DNA from: Streptomyces caniferus
GTDB lineage: Bacteria; Actinomycetota; Actinomycetes; Streptomycetales; Streptomycetaceae
Direction of reading: 5' to 3'
Assembly: GCF_009811555.1 (NCBI RefSeq)
Contig: NZ_BLIN01000007.1
Span: 62,001 to 126,000 of the forward strand
Length of the DNA: 64,000 nucleotides
The notes beneath the pieces are model-generated. The model saw only the letters and a list, made by a program, of their open reading frames with translations. It was not told where the DNA came from and made no database searches. Below are positions 42,542-51,679 of this stretch, piece by piece (within the stretch, counting starts at the first letter, position 1; every line of letters starts with the position of its first letter). The translations under genes were made by a program, and so were the position numbers.

Positions 42542-42845
42542 CAGTTCCCCCAGATCGTCTGCGGCCGCACCGGTGGGTGTGCTCTCCCTATGAGAGTCGA
42601 AGGAGGCGTGTTGTTGAAGAGCCGGCGGTGGTCAGCAAGGTCAGTTAGGTCAGCTTCTCGGCTACGTCGGCGCTCGTTCGGCACAGCGCAAGTCGAGACG
42701 GGGGACGCGGACGGCTCCGCTGCCCCGGGTTCGGCGACGGTAGCGGCGCGTGCGGCGAGAAGAGTCCCTCTCGGGGCCGAGCCGCCATGCCCGGCGTCCG
42801 GCCGGAACCCCCGCCGGCCGGGCTTTCGTGCTGCCGCGCGCCCCG

Positions 42846-42972
42846 CCTCGGGACCGGGACGGTGCGAAACCCCTTCCCCCGCCCCGCCCCGCCCCGTGAC
42901 CGGGACGCGCGAGGGCCCTTCCCGCCCCGCCTCGTGCCCCGGACGGCGCGAAGCCCCTTCCCCCGCCCCGCC
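42846..42972. repeat. Three imperfect ~42-bp direct repeats
   Basis: Three tandem units of C/G-only DNA beginning around 42846, 42892 and 42930, each with the pattern CCGGGACGGTGCGAA then CCCCTTCCCCCGCCCCG. They end at the stop of the LacI gene (42974). The rest of the gap (42542-42845) has no recognised gene. The repeats may act as a transcript end. Confidence 0.6.
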
Positions 42973-42973
42973 G

Positions 42974-44005
42974 TTACCCCTTCCCCGGCGGCGGCCCCGT
43001 GCTGCCGCGGGGGACGAGTTCGGTGGGCAGGACGATGTGGCGTTCGTGGGCGCCGTCGGTGTTGTCGATCACTGCGCGGGTGAGGCGGACGGCGGTGCGT
43101 CCGATTTCCACGGCGGGCTGGGCGAGGGTCGTCAGGCCCATGACGTCCGCCATCACGTGGTCGTCGAAGCCCATCACCGAAACCCGGCCCGGTACCGGGA
43201 CGTTGGCGTCGCGCAGGGCCGCGAGCAGTCGGAAGGCCATGTCGTCGGTCTCGGTGAACAGGGCGGTGGGCGGGTCGGAAAGGCTCAGCAGCCGTCCCAC
43301 CGCCGGGGCCATGCCGCCGCCCTTCCAGTCCGGCACGCTCATGACGAGCGATGTGTCGTGCTCCAGCCCGGCTTCGGTGAGTGCCCGCAGGTGGCCGGTG
43401 AGCCGGTTCTTGCTGCTCCAGGCGAAGCCCGTGGTGTCGGACGTCTGGAGGAAGGCTATCCGCCGGTGCCCGAGGTTGATCAGATGGCGGGTGCCGCGCA
43501 GGGCGGCGTCCTCGTCGTCCACGTAGACGCTGGGGCGTCCCGGGGCGTGCTGGCTGACGAAGACCAGGGGCATGCCCAGGTTGTCGAGGCGGGCGCGTTC
43601 GGCGGGGGAGAGGGAGAAGCTCACCACGAGCAGGGCGTCGGCGTTGCGGCGGGCGGGCAGCCGGTCGAAGAAGTCGGCCCGTTCGTGCACGTCGGTCACG
43701 CTGTAGACCAGCAGTTCGAGGCCTGCCTCGCGCAGCGCGGGGGCCATGCCGGACAGCGCCGAACTCAGGAACCACGACGCCAGGTCCGGCATCAGGACGG
43801 CGACTCGTCCGGTGCGGCCGGTGACGAGGCTGGAGGCGCTGCGGGTGATCGCGAAGGAGAGTTCGCGGGCTGCGGCTTCCACCCGGGCGCGTGTCGTGTC
43901 CGAGACCGTCGACAGCCCGCGCAAGGTGCGCGAAACGGTGGACACCGAAACCCCCGCCCGATGGGCCACATCGGCCATCGTGGCCTCGCTCTGCGCTGAG
44001 GACAT
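42974..44005 (-). CDS. LacI-family transcriptional regulator
   Basis: 343 aa. HTH and hinge at residues ~9-60 (MADVAHRAGVSVSTVSRTLR), then a periplasmic-binding-protein-like sugar domain (VAVLMPDLASWFLSSALSGM ... FVSQHAPGRPSVYVDDEDAA ... SVMGFDDHVMADVMGLTTLA). LacI regulators bind palindromic operators and release on binding a sugar. It is divergent from the sugar ABC transporter operon, and two operator-like sites lie between them, so it is the probable repressor of that operon, and possibly of itself. Confidence 0.92.
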   Translation of the reverse strand: MSSAQSEATMADVAHRAGVSVSTVSRTLRGLSTVSDTTRARVEAAARELSFAITRSASSLVTGRTGRVAVLMPDLASWFLSSALSGMAPALREAGLELLVYSVTDVHERADFFDRLPARRNADALLVVSFSLSPAERARLDNLGMPLVFVSQHAPGRPSVYVDDEDAALRGTRHLINLGHRRIAFLQTSDTTGFAWSSKNRLTGHLRALTEAGLEHDTSLVMSVPDWKGGGMAPAVGRLLSLSDPPTALFTETDDMAFRLLAALRDANVPVPGRVSVMGFDDHVMADVMGLTTLAQPAVEIGRTAVRLTRAVIDNTDGAHERHIVLPTELVPRGSTGPPPGKG

Positions 44006-44030
44006 GCCGGGACGCTAGCACAAAAGGGCG

Positions 44031-44133
44031 ATGACAGCGTTGCCAAGAGATCATCTTGAAATCTGTCGTTCACGAGCCGTTGACCTGATGACAAGGCCAC
44101 TTCTAGCCTGCAAGCGCTGTCATCGATGACAGC
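44031..44133. promoter_or_regulatory. LacI-type operators and promoter of the sugar operon
   Basis: An 18-bp perfect palindrome GCTGTCATCGATGACAGC spans 44116-44133, and a matching inverted half ATGACAGCG lies at 44031-44039, nearer the LacI gene. A possible promoter TTGACC (44080-44085) with TAGCCT (44104-44109) and 18-bp spacing lies between them, so the palindrome would overlap the transcription start. The arrangement fits repression by the divergent LacI protein. The binding claim is inference. Confidence 0.7.
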
Positions 44134-44152
44134 CAAGACGTGAGGAGCACTC

Positions 44153-45478
44153 ATGGCCTTGAGCCGCAGAACCCTGCTCGCGGGCGGTCTTGCCGCCGGA
44201 GCCGGGCTCACCAGCGGTTGCGCGGGCAAGCCCTTGGACACCCTGCTGACCCAAGCCGCCCATGTCCCGCGTACCCCGGCCACTCTCACCTGGTGGGTAT
44301 CCGAAATCCCCTCCCGGAACGGCCCCGTGGTGGCAGACCTGATCATCCGCGCCTTCGAGCGCCGCCATCCGCACATCCATGTCCGAAAATCGAACGCCCT
44401 GAGCACCACCGACGGCAATCGTGCCGCGGTCACCACCCAGCTCGCGGGCGCCTCGCCCACTCCTGACGTCTACCTCGGTGACACCACCTGGCCCGCCCAG
44501 TTCGGCGCCAACTCCCTTGCGCTGCCGCTGCAGACGCTGCTGCCCAAGGACTTCTGGACGGCCTATCCGGCGGCCCTGCGGCGGGTCAGCGAATACCGCG
44601 GCGCCGTCTACGCGCTGCCCTTCTTCACCGACAGTGCCTTCCTCTATTACCGCAAGGACCTGCTGGCGAAGCACGGCCGGCCGGTGCCCCGCACCTGGGA
44701 GGAGCTGCTGCGCACCGCACGCACCGTCCAGCGGGCCGGGGACGCCCCGTACGGGTTCCTCTGGCAGGGGTCCGTATCGGAGTCGCTGACCTGCAATGTC
44801 GCCGAATTCCTGGCCGACGCCGAGGCCCCCGTACTGGACGGCGCGGGCCGGGTGGCGCTGAACGGGCCGGGCGCGGAGCGGGCCTTCTCCCTGATGCGGG
44901 AGTTCACCGAGACCGGGGTGACGCCCTCGACGGTCACCACCTATGTGGAGGCCGACTCGCAGGACGCCTTCACCGGCGGCCGCGGTGTCTTCCTGCGCAA
45001 CTGGTCCTACGCCTGGGGCAATGCGGCCGACCGCACGGTCTCCAAGGTGGCGGGCAAGGTCGGCGTCGCGCCCCGCCCCGGTTTCGAGGGCGACGGGCCG
45101 CGCGGGGTGAGCTGCGCCGGGGGCTGGAGCAACTTCATCAACCCCAACTCGCGTCACCTCGGGGCCGCAGTCGCTTTCGCCCGGTTCTGTGCAGGTGAGG
45201 AGGCGCAGATGATTCTGCTGAAGAACGCCGGGGTGATTCCGGCGCTCGACGAGGTGTTGACCCGGCGGGAGGCGCGCGCGGTCGGCGATCCGACGCTCGC
45301 CCGGGTGCGCGAACTGCAGCTGGTCGCCCGGCCCGTGCAGACCCCGTACTACCCCCAGGTCAGCAAGGCGCTCTACACCCGGGCCAATGCCGTGCTCGGC
45401 GGCCGGGCCACGCCCGCCCAGGCCGTGCGCGCCGCCCGCGCCGACATCCGGACCGCGCTGGAAGGCGGGGCGCTGTGA
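44153..45478 (+). CDS. Sugar ABC transporter solute-binding lipoprotein
   Basis: 441 aa. The signal SRRTLLAGGLAAGAGLTSGC is a Tat-type (RR) lipoprotein signal with lipid-attachment Cys22. The mature part is an MBP-like binding protein: TLTWWVSEIPSRNGPVVADL, DVYLGDTTWPAQF, YALPFFTDSAFLYYRKDLLA, GRPVPRTWEELLRTARTVQR. It captures a sugar, probably maltose/trehalose/alpha-glucosides given the following alpha-glucosidase. ATG 44153 has GAGGAGC upstream. Its stop overlaps the first permease (GTGA). Confidence 0.92.
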   Translation: MALSRRTLLAGGLAAGAGLTSGCAGKPLDTLLTQAAHVPRTPATLTWWVSEIPSRNGPVVADLIIRAFERRHPHIHVRKSNALSTTDGNRAAVTTQLAGASPTPDVYLGDTTWPAQFGANSLALPLQTLLPKDFWTAYPAALRRVSEYRGAVYALPFFTDSAFLYYRKDLLAKHGRPVPRTWEELLRTARTVQRAGDAPYGFLWQGSVSESLTCNVAEFLADAEAPVLDGAGRVALNGPGAERAFSLMREFTETGVTPSTVTTYVEADSQDAFTGGRGVFLRNWSYAWGNAADRTVSKVAGKVGVAPRPGFEGDGPRGVSCAGGWSNFINPNSRHLGAAVAFARFCAGEEAQMILLKNAGVIPALDEVLTRREARAVGDPTLARVRELQLVARPVQTPYYPQVSKALYTRANAVLGGRATPAQAVRAARADIRTALEGGAL

Positions 45479-46467
45479 ACGCCATGACATCCTCCGCTCC
45501 CGTGTCGCGGCGGCCGGCCCCGGAGGAGGCCGGACCGCATGCGGCGCAGGCGCCCCGTGGCGGCGGCCCGGCCCGGGTGAGCAGACGCCGCCGGGCGCGC
45601 ACCGGCTGGTTCTTCGCCTCCCCGGCGCTGCTGGTCATCACCGCCGTGACCGTCTTCCCGGTGCTCTTCTCGCTGCTGCTCAGCTTCGCCGATGTCCGCC
45701 TGGAGTACGGCGGGTTCCGCATCCTCTCCCTGACGGGAGACCACTACGCCGCCGTGCTGAGCAGCCCGGAATGGCGCCAGGCGCTCGTCTTCACCTTCGG
45801 GTTCACCGCCGTCACCGTCCTGCTGGAACTGGTGCTGGGCACCGCGGCCGCTCTCGTCCTGGAACGGCTGGGGGCCGCCCGCGGCTGGGTCCTGGCCGTC
45901 CTGCTGCTGCCCTGGGCCTTGATCAATGTCGTCGCCGCCCAGCTGTGGGGGTATCTCTACAACGGCACCTACGGCGGCCTGACCTGGCTCTTCGAGCAGA
46001 TCCTCGGCCATCAGCCGGACATCCTCGGGCAGCCCGCCTCCGCCATCAGCGCCATGGTGGTGGTCGATGTCTGGAAAACCACCCCCTTTGTCGCGATTGT
46101 CGTCCTCGCCGGGCTGATGCTGATTCCCGGAGACGTCTACGAGGCGGCAGAGATCGACGGCGCCGGCACCTGGACGACGTTCTGGAAGGTGACCCTCCCG
46201 CAACTGCGCCCGATCATGGCCATCGCCGTCCTCTTCCGCATCCTGCAGGCCTTCGGCATCTTCGATCTGCCCTTCGTCCTGACCCAGGGCGGTCCCGGCA
46301 CCGCCACCGAGTCCCTGGCGATCCTCGGGTACAAGACGCTCTTCCAGAACCTCGCCATCGGCCGCGGTGCGGCGGTGGCGACCACCACCGCCGTCATCGT
46401 GATCACGTGTTGTCTGCTCTTCCTGCGGGTCTTCCGGACGCAGGCCGACGAAGGAGGGCGGGCATGA
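45475..46467 (+). CDS. Sugar ABC transporter permease (MalF/UgpA type)
   Basis: 330 aa with six membrane helices after a Pro/Arg-rich cytoplasmic N-terminus of ~45 residues. The permease EAA loop is EAAEIDGAGTWTTFWKVTLP. GTG 45475 overlaps the binding protein stop. It pairs with the second permease and would need an MsiK-like shared ATPase encoded elsewhere, since no ATPase gene is present in this operon, which is usual in Streptomyces. Confidence 0.92.
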   Translation: MNAMTSSAPVSRRPAPEEAGPHAAQAPRGGGPARVSRRRRARTGWFFASPALLVITAVTVFPVLFSLLLSFADVRLEYGGFRILSLTGDHYAAVLSSPEWRQALVFTFGFTAVTVLLELVLGTAAALVLERLGAARGWVLAVLLLPWALINVVAAQLWGYLYNGTYGGLTWLFEQILGHQPDILGQPASAISAMVVVDVWKTTPFVAIVVLAGLMLIPGDVYEAAEIDGAGTWTTFWKVTLPQLRPIMAIAVLFRILQAFGIFDLPFVLTQGGPGTATESLAILGYKTLFQNLAIGRGAAVATTTAVIVITCCLLFLRVFRTQADEGGRA

Positions 46468-47312
46468 ACCGCCGTGCCCCGGCGTCCGGCATCCGCCGGT
46501 ACGTCAACGCCGTCAACGTGGGCGGTCTGGCGATCGTCGTGCTGTCGGCACTGCCGCTGTACTGGATGATTGTGTCGTCCTTCAAGGGACCGGGCGAGAT
46601 CAGCGCCGCCCCGCCGACCCTGGTGCCGAAGGCGGCGACGCTCGGCAACTACGCCGAGGCCTTCGTCCGCAACGGCATCGGCCGCTACCTGCTCAACAGC
46701 GTGCTGGTGGCGTCGGTTTCCACGGTCGTCGTGCTGGGGCTGTCCTTCTTCGCGGGGTACGCCCTGGGCCGCACCCCGCTGCGGGGCCGCGGCGCCATCA
46801 TGACCGCGCTGCTGATGCTCTCCGTCTTCCCGCCGATCGCGCTGGTCGTCCCGCTCTTCCTGCTGGAGCGGCAGTTGGGGCTGCTCAACAGCTATGCGGG
46901 CCTGATCGTGCCCTATGTCGCGCTCAACCTCCCGTTCGCCATCTGGATCATGCGCAACTACCTGGCCGGTGTCCCCCGTGAGCTGGAGGAGGCGGCGACC
47001 GTCGACGGCGCCGGCCCGCTGCGCACCGTCCTGACCGTCATCGCGCCGCTGGCCCGGCCGGGGCTGTTCACCGCGGGCATCTTCACCTTCACCGCGACCT
47101 GGTCGGAGTTCCTGCTCGCGCTGACCTTCAACAGCGAGGACGGCCACCGCACCGTCCCGGTCGGCATCGCCCTGTTCACCAGCCAGTACACGGTCCCCTA
47201 CGGGACGCTGTTCGCGGGAGCCGTGGCGGCCACCCTCCCCATCGGCGTCCTGGTCATGATCTTCCGCCGCTCGATCGTCTCGGGCATGACCTCAGGGGCG
47301 GTGAAGGGATGA
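46464..47312 (+). CDS. Sugar ABC transporter permease (MalG type)
   Basis: 282 aa, six membrane helices, starting VNVGGLAIVVLSALPLYWMI. The EAA loop is EEAATVDGAGPLRTVLTVIA. ATG 46464 overlaps the first permease stop (ATGA) and has AAGGAGG upstream. It forms the heterodimeric channel with the preceding gene. Confidence 0.93.
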   Translation: MNRRAPASGIRRYVNAVNVGGLAIVVLSALPLYWMIVSSFKGPGEISAAPPTLVPKAATLGNYAEAFVRNGIGRYLLNSVLVASVSTVVVLGLSFFAGYALGRTPLRGRGAIMTALLMLSVFPPIALVVPLFLLERQLGLLNSYAGLIVPYVALNLPFAIWIMRNYLAGVPRELEEAATVDGAGPLRTVLTVIAPLARPGLFTAGIFTFTATWSEFLLALTFNSEDGHRTVPVGIALFTSQYTVPYGTLFAGAVAATLPIGVLVMIFRRSIVSGMTSGAVKG

Positions 47313-47381
47313 GACCGGCGTCCCCAGGGCCCGCCGGCCCCGCCGCACCCGACCGCATCCGGCGCCGCAGCGCGCCCGCTT

Positions 47382-47405
47382 CCTCCCCCAGCTAGCGCTG
47401 GGAGG
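47382..47405 (+). repeat. Hairpin element between permease and glucosidase
   Basis: CCTCCCCCAGC and GCTGGGAGG form a stem with a short TA(G) loop and a small bulge. Similar CCCCCAGC-TAGC-GCTGGG elements are common between Streptomyces genes. It may process or partly terminate the transcript between transporter and enzyme. Confidence 0.45.
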
Positions 47406-47444
47406 TGCCCCCATGCGACCGCTCTCGCACCGAAAGGCCTCCAC

Positions 47445-49115
47445 GTGACCGCACAGCACCTCGGCTCCGACCGCAACACCACCGACTGGTGGCGGCAGGC
47501 CGTCGTCTACCAGGTGTATCCGCGCAGCTTCGCCGACCTCGACGGCGACGGCATCGGGGACCTCCCCGGCGTCACCTCCCGGCTGCCCTACCTCGCCGAC
47601 CTCGGTGTGGACGCCATCTGGCTGAGCCCCTTCTACCCCTCGCAGCTGGCCGACGGCGGCTATGACGTCGACGACTACCGCAATGTCGACCCGCGGCTGG
47701 GCACCCTCGACGACTTCGACGCCATGGTGGCCGAGGCGCACCGCCTGGGCCTCAAGGTGATGGTCGACATCGTGCCCAACCACTCCTCCGACCAGCACCT
47801 CTGGTTCCAGGAGGCGCTGCGCGCCGCGCCCGGATCCGCAGCCCGGGAGCGCTATGTCTTCCGCGAGGGCAAGGGCGAGCACGGTGAACTGCCGCCCACC
47901 GACTGGGTCTCCTGCTTCGGCGGCCCCGCCTGGACCCGGCTGCCCGACGGCTGGTGGTACCTCCACCTCTTCGCCCCCGAGCAGCCCGACTTCAACTGGG
48001 ACAACCCCGAGGTCCGCGCGGACTTCCGGCACACCCTGCGCTTCTGGTCCGACCGCGGCGTCGACGGCTTCCGGGTCGATGTGGCCCACGGCCTGGCCAA
48101 GGACCTGGCCGCACCGCTCCGCGACATCGGCACCGTCGAGGGCTACACGCCGGGAGACCTGCCCGAGGACGGCAGCCACCCCTTCTGGGACCGCGACGAG
48201 GTGCACGACATCTTCCGCGACTGGCGCAAGGTCTTCAACGAGTACGACCCGCCGCGGGTCGCCGTCGCCGAGGCGTGGGTACGCAGCTCCCGCCGTACCG
48301 CGTACGCCACCCCGCAGGAACTCGGCCAGGCCTTCAACTTCGACTTCCTCAAGGCCCCGCTGCACGCCGGGGAGCTGCGCTCCTCCATCGACACCGCACT
48401 CGCCGACGCGCGGGCGGCCGGGGCGACCGCGACCTGGGTGCTCTCCAACCACGATGTGATCCGGCACGCCTCCCGGTACGGCCTGCCGGACGGCCGCGAC
48501 GAGGAGGCCTGGCTGCTCTCCGACGGCCAGGAGCCCGTGCTGGAGCGGGAGTTCGGGCTGCGCCGGGCGCTGGCCGCGACGTTGCTGATGCTGGCGCTGC
48601 CGGGCTCCGGCTACGTCTACCAGGGCGAGGAACTGGGCCTGCCCGAGGTCGCCGGCCTCTCCCGGGACAGCCTCCAGGACCCGGTGTGGACCCGGAGCGG
48701 CGGGCTGCTGAAGGGCCGGGACGGCTGCCGGGTACCGCTGCCGTGGCGCCGCGAGGGCGCCTCGTACGGTTTTGGGGGCGGAGGTTCCTGGCTGCCGCAG
48801 CCGGCGGGCTGGGGCGAGCTGTCCGTGGAGGCGCAGCAGGGTGTGGCGTCGTCACCGCTGGAGCTGTACCGGGCGGCGCTGGCCACCCGCCGCCGGCTGC
48901 TGGCCGACGAGGCGCTGGAATGGGCCGACGACGCGCCGACGGCCCACCCGGACGTGCTGCACTTCCGCCGCTCGGGCGGCTGGGGGTGCGTGACCAACCT
49001 GTCGGACGAACCCCGGCCGCTGCCGGCCGGCGAACTGCTGCTGTCCTCCGCACCGGTCAGCGGCGACGAACTGCCGGCCTGGACGACGGTCTGGCTGCGC
49101 ACCCCGCAGGCCTGA
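47445..49115 (+). CDS. GH13 alpha-glucosidase
   Basis: 556 aa, glycoside hydrolase family 13. It opens WWRQAVVYQVYPRSFADLDG; region I is VDIVPNHSSD, region II GFRVDVAHGL with the Asp nucleophile, region III AVAEAWV with the Glu acid, region IV LSNHDVIRH. The length and start match oligo-1,6/alpha-glucosidases that hydrolyse maltose-like sugars in the cytoplasm. There is no signal peptide. GTG 47445 has AAAGG upstream. It follows the sugar transporter by 132 bp and probably cleaves the imported sugar. Confidence 0.93.
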   Translation: MTAQHLGSDRNTTDWWRQAVVYQVYPRSFADLDGDGIGDLPGVTSRLPYLADLGVDAIWLSPFYPSQLADGGYDVDDYRNVDPRLGTLDDFDAMVAEAHRLGLKVMVDIVPNHSSDQHLWFQEALRAAPGSAARERYVFREGKGEHGELPPTDWVSCFGGPAWTRLPDGWWYLHLFAPEQPDFNWDNPEVRADFRHTLRFWSDRGVDGFRVDVAHGLAKDLAAPLRDIGTVEGYTPGDLPEDGSHPFWDRDEVHDIFRDWRKVFNEYDPPRVAVAEAWVRSSRRTAYATPQELGQAFNFDFLKAPLHAGELRSSIDTALADARAAGATATWVLSNHDVIRHASRYGLPDGRDEEAWLLSDGQEPVLEREFGLRRALAATLLMLALPGSGYVYQGEELGLPEVAGLSRDSLQDPVWTRSGGLLKGRDGCRVPLPWRREGASYGFGGGGSWLPQPAGWGELSVEAQQGVASSPLELYRAALATRRRLLADEALEWADDAPTAHPDVLHFRRSGGWGCVTNLSDEPRPLPAGELLLSSAPVSGDELPAWTTVWLRTPQA

Positions 49116-49137
49116 ACCGCCGCGCCGCGGGGGCCCG

Positions 49138-49908
49138 TCAGGCGCTCAGCGCCGTCAGGTCCCCGCGGGCGCGGTCCAGGACGGACGCGTCGTAGCGCCG
49201 CAGCAGCAGGCGGGCCAGCTCGGGCGCCGGGCCGAGGACGGGGGCGAGCACATCGGCCCCCGCCTCGCGGGCCCCGGCGGCGATTCGGTCCGGCAGGAAG
49301 CCGGGGGCGATGACGTACGGGGCCACCGCCACCCGGTCGACGCCCTCGGCGCGGAGGGCGTGCACGGCGTCGGCCGTGCGGGGAAGAGATGCGGAGGCGA
49401 ACGCAGGTCGCACGGCACACCAGCCAGCGGTGTGCCGCCACTCCCGCGCGATTTCAGCGATCACTGCGATCGCCTCCGGGTCCGAAGAGCCCGCCGAGGC
49501 CAGGACGACTCCGGTCGAGCGGCGGTCGCCGGGCCGCAGCCCGGCCTCCTCCAGCCGGCGCTCCAGCGCGGCGGTCAGGAGGGGAGAAGGGCCGAGCACC
49601 TCGGCCTGGCGGACGGACAGCAGGGGCAGCCGCGCGGCCGCCTCCCGCAGGACCGCCGGGATGTCGGACTTCGCGTGGAAGGCCCGGGTGAGCAGCAGCG
49701 GCAGCGCCACCACCTCCCGCCTCCCCTCGGCCGCCAGACGCTCCAGCACCCGCGGCACCCGGGGCGCGTTGAAGTCGAGATAGCCGACCTCGACGCGCAG
49801 CCCCGGCCGCAGCGCCCGGACCCGCGCACAGAGCGCGGAGACGGCCGCCGCGTGCCGCGGATCGCGGCTGCCGTGGGCGATGACGAGAAGTGTGGGGCGT
49901 GTGTCCAT
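49138..49908 (-). CDS. Sirohydrochlorin chelatase (CbiX/SirB-type)
   Basis: 256 aa of two similar halves: LLVIAHGSRDPRHAAAVSAL with the first catalytic His, and the second half with ASAGSSDPEAIAVIAEIARE and VAPYVIAPGFLPDRI. Class II chelatases of this kind insert iron (or cobalt) into sirohydrochlorin. In a sulfur-assimilation operon, iron insertion to make siroheme for the sulfite reductase at 56879-58576 is the logical role. It is the last gene of the minus-strand operon, 3 bp after the permease gene. Confidence 0.88.
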   Translation of the reverse strand: MDTRPTLLVIAHGSRDPRHAAAVSALCARVRALRPGLRVEVGYLDFNAPRVPRVLERLAAEGRREVVALPLLLTRAFHAKSDIPAVLREAAARLPLLSVRQAEVLGPSPLLTAALERRLEEAGLRPGDRRSTGVVLASAGSSDPEAIAVIAEIAREWRHTAGWCAVRPAFASASLPRTADAVHALRAEGVDRVAVAPYVIAPGFLPDRIAAGAREAGADVLAPVLGPAPELARLLLRRYDASVLDRARGDLTALSA

Positions 49909-49911
49909 GGG

Positions 49912-50844
49912 TCAGCTCTTCACGAGGAGGCCGCGGCTGCGCAGCACCCGGCGTTCGATCGGGGCGAAGATCAGCAGCTCGATGCCGATGCCGACGATGA
50001 GGATGAGCAGGATCGCGGCGAGCACCCAGGACATGTCCTGGAACTCGCGGCCCTGCTCCAGCAGCTGGCCCAGTCCGGTGCCCAGATCCGGCGCGTTGAC
50101 GATGAGCTCGGCGGCCATCAGGGAGCGCCAGGAGAACGCCCAGCCCTGCTTGAGCCCGGCGATGTAGCCCGGCAGGGCGGCCGGCAGCAGCACATGCCGT
50201 ACCCCCGTCAGACCGGTGGCGCCGATGGTGCGGCCCGCCCGCAGGTAGAGCGGGGAGATCTGGTCGACGCCCGCCACCAGGCCGTTGGCGATGGACGGGA
50301 CGGCGCCGAGCAGCACCACCGCGTAGATCGTGGCGTCGCTCAGCCCGAACCAGATGATCGCGGCCGGGACCCAGGCCACCGACGGCAGCGACTGCAGACC
50401 GCTCAGGATCGGCCCGATCGCGGCCCGTACGACCTTGACCCGGGCGACGACCAGCCCGAGCACCGTCCCGAGGCCCACCGAGGCCACGAAGCCCAGGGCG
50501 CCGCGGGAGACACTGGTCCACACGAAGCCCAGCAGGGTGCCCTCGAGCCACTTCTGCTGCAGCGAGTGCGCGACGTCGACGGGGCTCGGCAGGAGGTAGT
50601 GCGGCTTCAGCTCGAAGTGGTAGGCGAGCTGCCACAGTCCGAGCACGATGACGATCGCGATGAGCGGGGGGAACGCCTTCGAGGCCGCGGTGCGCAGCCA
50701 CGGCTGCCGGTCGACGACCCTGGATTCCAGGGCGTCGAGCCCCGCCTCCAGACCGGCGATGTCACCGGCCCTGGCGGCGGTGCCGTCGGCCGCGGTGTCC
50801 GCGCCGCTCCGGACGGCGGCGGACGTGGTCTCAGTGCTGGCCAT
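49912..50844 (-). CDS. ssuC: Sulfonate/taurine-type ABC transporter permease
   Basis: 310 aa. A cytoplasmic N-terminus of ~50 residues precedes six membrane helices, opening AFPPLIAIVIVLGLWQLAY; the permease loop is LRAGRTIGATGLTGVRHVLL. This is the SsuC/TauC family. ATG 50844 overlaps the ATPase gene by 14 nt. With the ATPase and binding protein it imports aliphatic sulfonates or a similar sulfur source. Confidence 0.88.
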   Translation of the reverse strand: MASTETTSAAVRSGADTAADGTAARAGDIAGLEAGLDALESRVVDRQPWLRTAASKAFPPLIAIVIVLGLWQLAYHFELKPHYLLPSPVDVAHSLQQKWLEGTLLGFVWTSVSRGALGFVASVGLGTVLGLVVARVKVVRAAIGPILSGLQSLPSVAWVPAAIIWFGLSDATIYAVVLLGAVPSIANGLVAGVDQISPLYLRAGRTIGATGLTGVRHVLLPAALPGYIAGLKQGWAFSWRSLMAAELIVNAPDLGTGLGQLLEQGREFQDMSWVLAAILLILIVGIGIELLIFAPIERRVLRSRGLLVKS

Positions 50845-51637
50845 GACGGCGGATCTCCCCACGGAGCTGTTCGGTGATCTCGATGGAAAGGTCGGCGACC
50901 GCGGAGTCCTCGATGCGCCGCGGCTGCGGGATGTCCACCCGCCACTCGTGCGCGATCCGGCCAGGACGGGAGGAGAGCAGCACCACCCGCTCGGCGAGCC
51001 GCACGGCCTCGCGGACGTTGTGCGTGACGAACAGGACCGAGAGGTCGGTCTCGCGCCAGATGCGGGTCAGCTCGTCGTGCAGCACATCGCGGGTGATCGC
51101 GTCGAGTGCGGCGAACGGCTCGTCCATCAGCAGCAGTTGACTGTCCTGGGCCAGGGCGCGGGCCATCGCCACACGCTGGCGCATACCGCCCGACAGCTCG
51201 TGCACCCGCTTGCCGTGGGCGCCCTTGAGCCGGACGAGTTCGAGCAGCCGCTCGGCTTCGTCGCGGCGCTCCGCGCGCGGCACCCCGCGCAGCCGCAGCG
51301 CCAGTTCGATGTTGCGGCCCGCGGTCAGCCACGGGAACAGCGCATGCTCCTGGAACATCAGGGCCGGCCGGCCACCGGGCGTCTCGATGGCGCCGGCGGA
51401 CGGCGCGTCGAGCCCGGCCACGAGGTTGAGGAGGGTGGACTTGCCGCAGCCCGAGGCCCCCAGGAGGCAGACGAATTCGCCGGGCGCCACATCGATGGTG
51501 ATGTCGTCCAGGACATGCTGCTGTGCGCCGGTGCGGCCGAACGACTTCGAGACATGGTCGATGCGAGCCGCGTACGGCACGGTGGTGCCCGTGTCCGCCG
51601 TGGCGGGCTGCTGCTTGGTGAGCGTGGTGGTCGTCAT
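50831..51637 (-). CDS. ssuB: Sulfonate/taurine-type ABC transporter ATPase
   Basis: 268 aa. Walker A LLGASGCGKST, Q-loop FQEHALFPWL, signature ELSGGMRQRVAMARALA, Walker B LLLMDEPFAALDAITR, and H-loop FVTHNV. The FPWLT and VREAVRLA segments are typical of SsuB/TauB. ATG 51637 has AGGAGGTGA 5 nt upstream. It energises the adjacent permease. Confidence 0.9.
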   Translation of the reverse strand: MTTTTLTKQQPATADTGTTVPYAARIDHVSKSFGRTGAQQHVLDDITIDVAPGEFVCLLGASGCGKSTLLNLVAGLDAPSAGAIETPGGRPALMFQEHALFPWLTAGRNIELALRLRGVPRAERRDEAERLLELVRLKGAHGKRVHELSGGMRQRVAMARALAQDSQLLLMDEPFAALDAITRDVLHDELTRIWRETDLSVLFVTHNVREAVRLAERVVLLSSRPGRIAHEWRVDIPQPRRIEDSAVADLSIEITEQLRGEIRRHGQH

Positions 51638-51679
51638 CGGTGTCACCTCCTGGGGGAGTGCGGTACTGCGGGGGCGGGG

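Noticed and set aside
42846..42972. Tandem repeats considered as a CRISPR array
   Set aside because: The units are contiguous without unique spacers and are C/G only, and no cas gene is present.
45387..47312. A 641-codon plus-strand frame over both permeases
   Set aside because: Only its 3' part is the MalG-type permease; the first half is out of frame with the real first permease gene.
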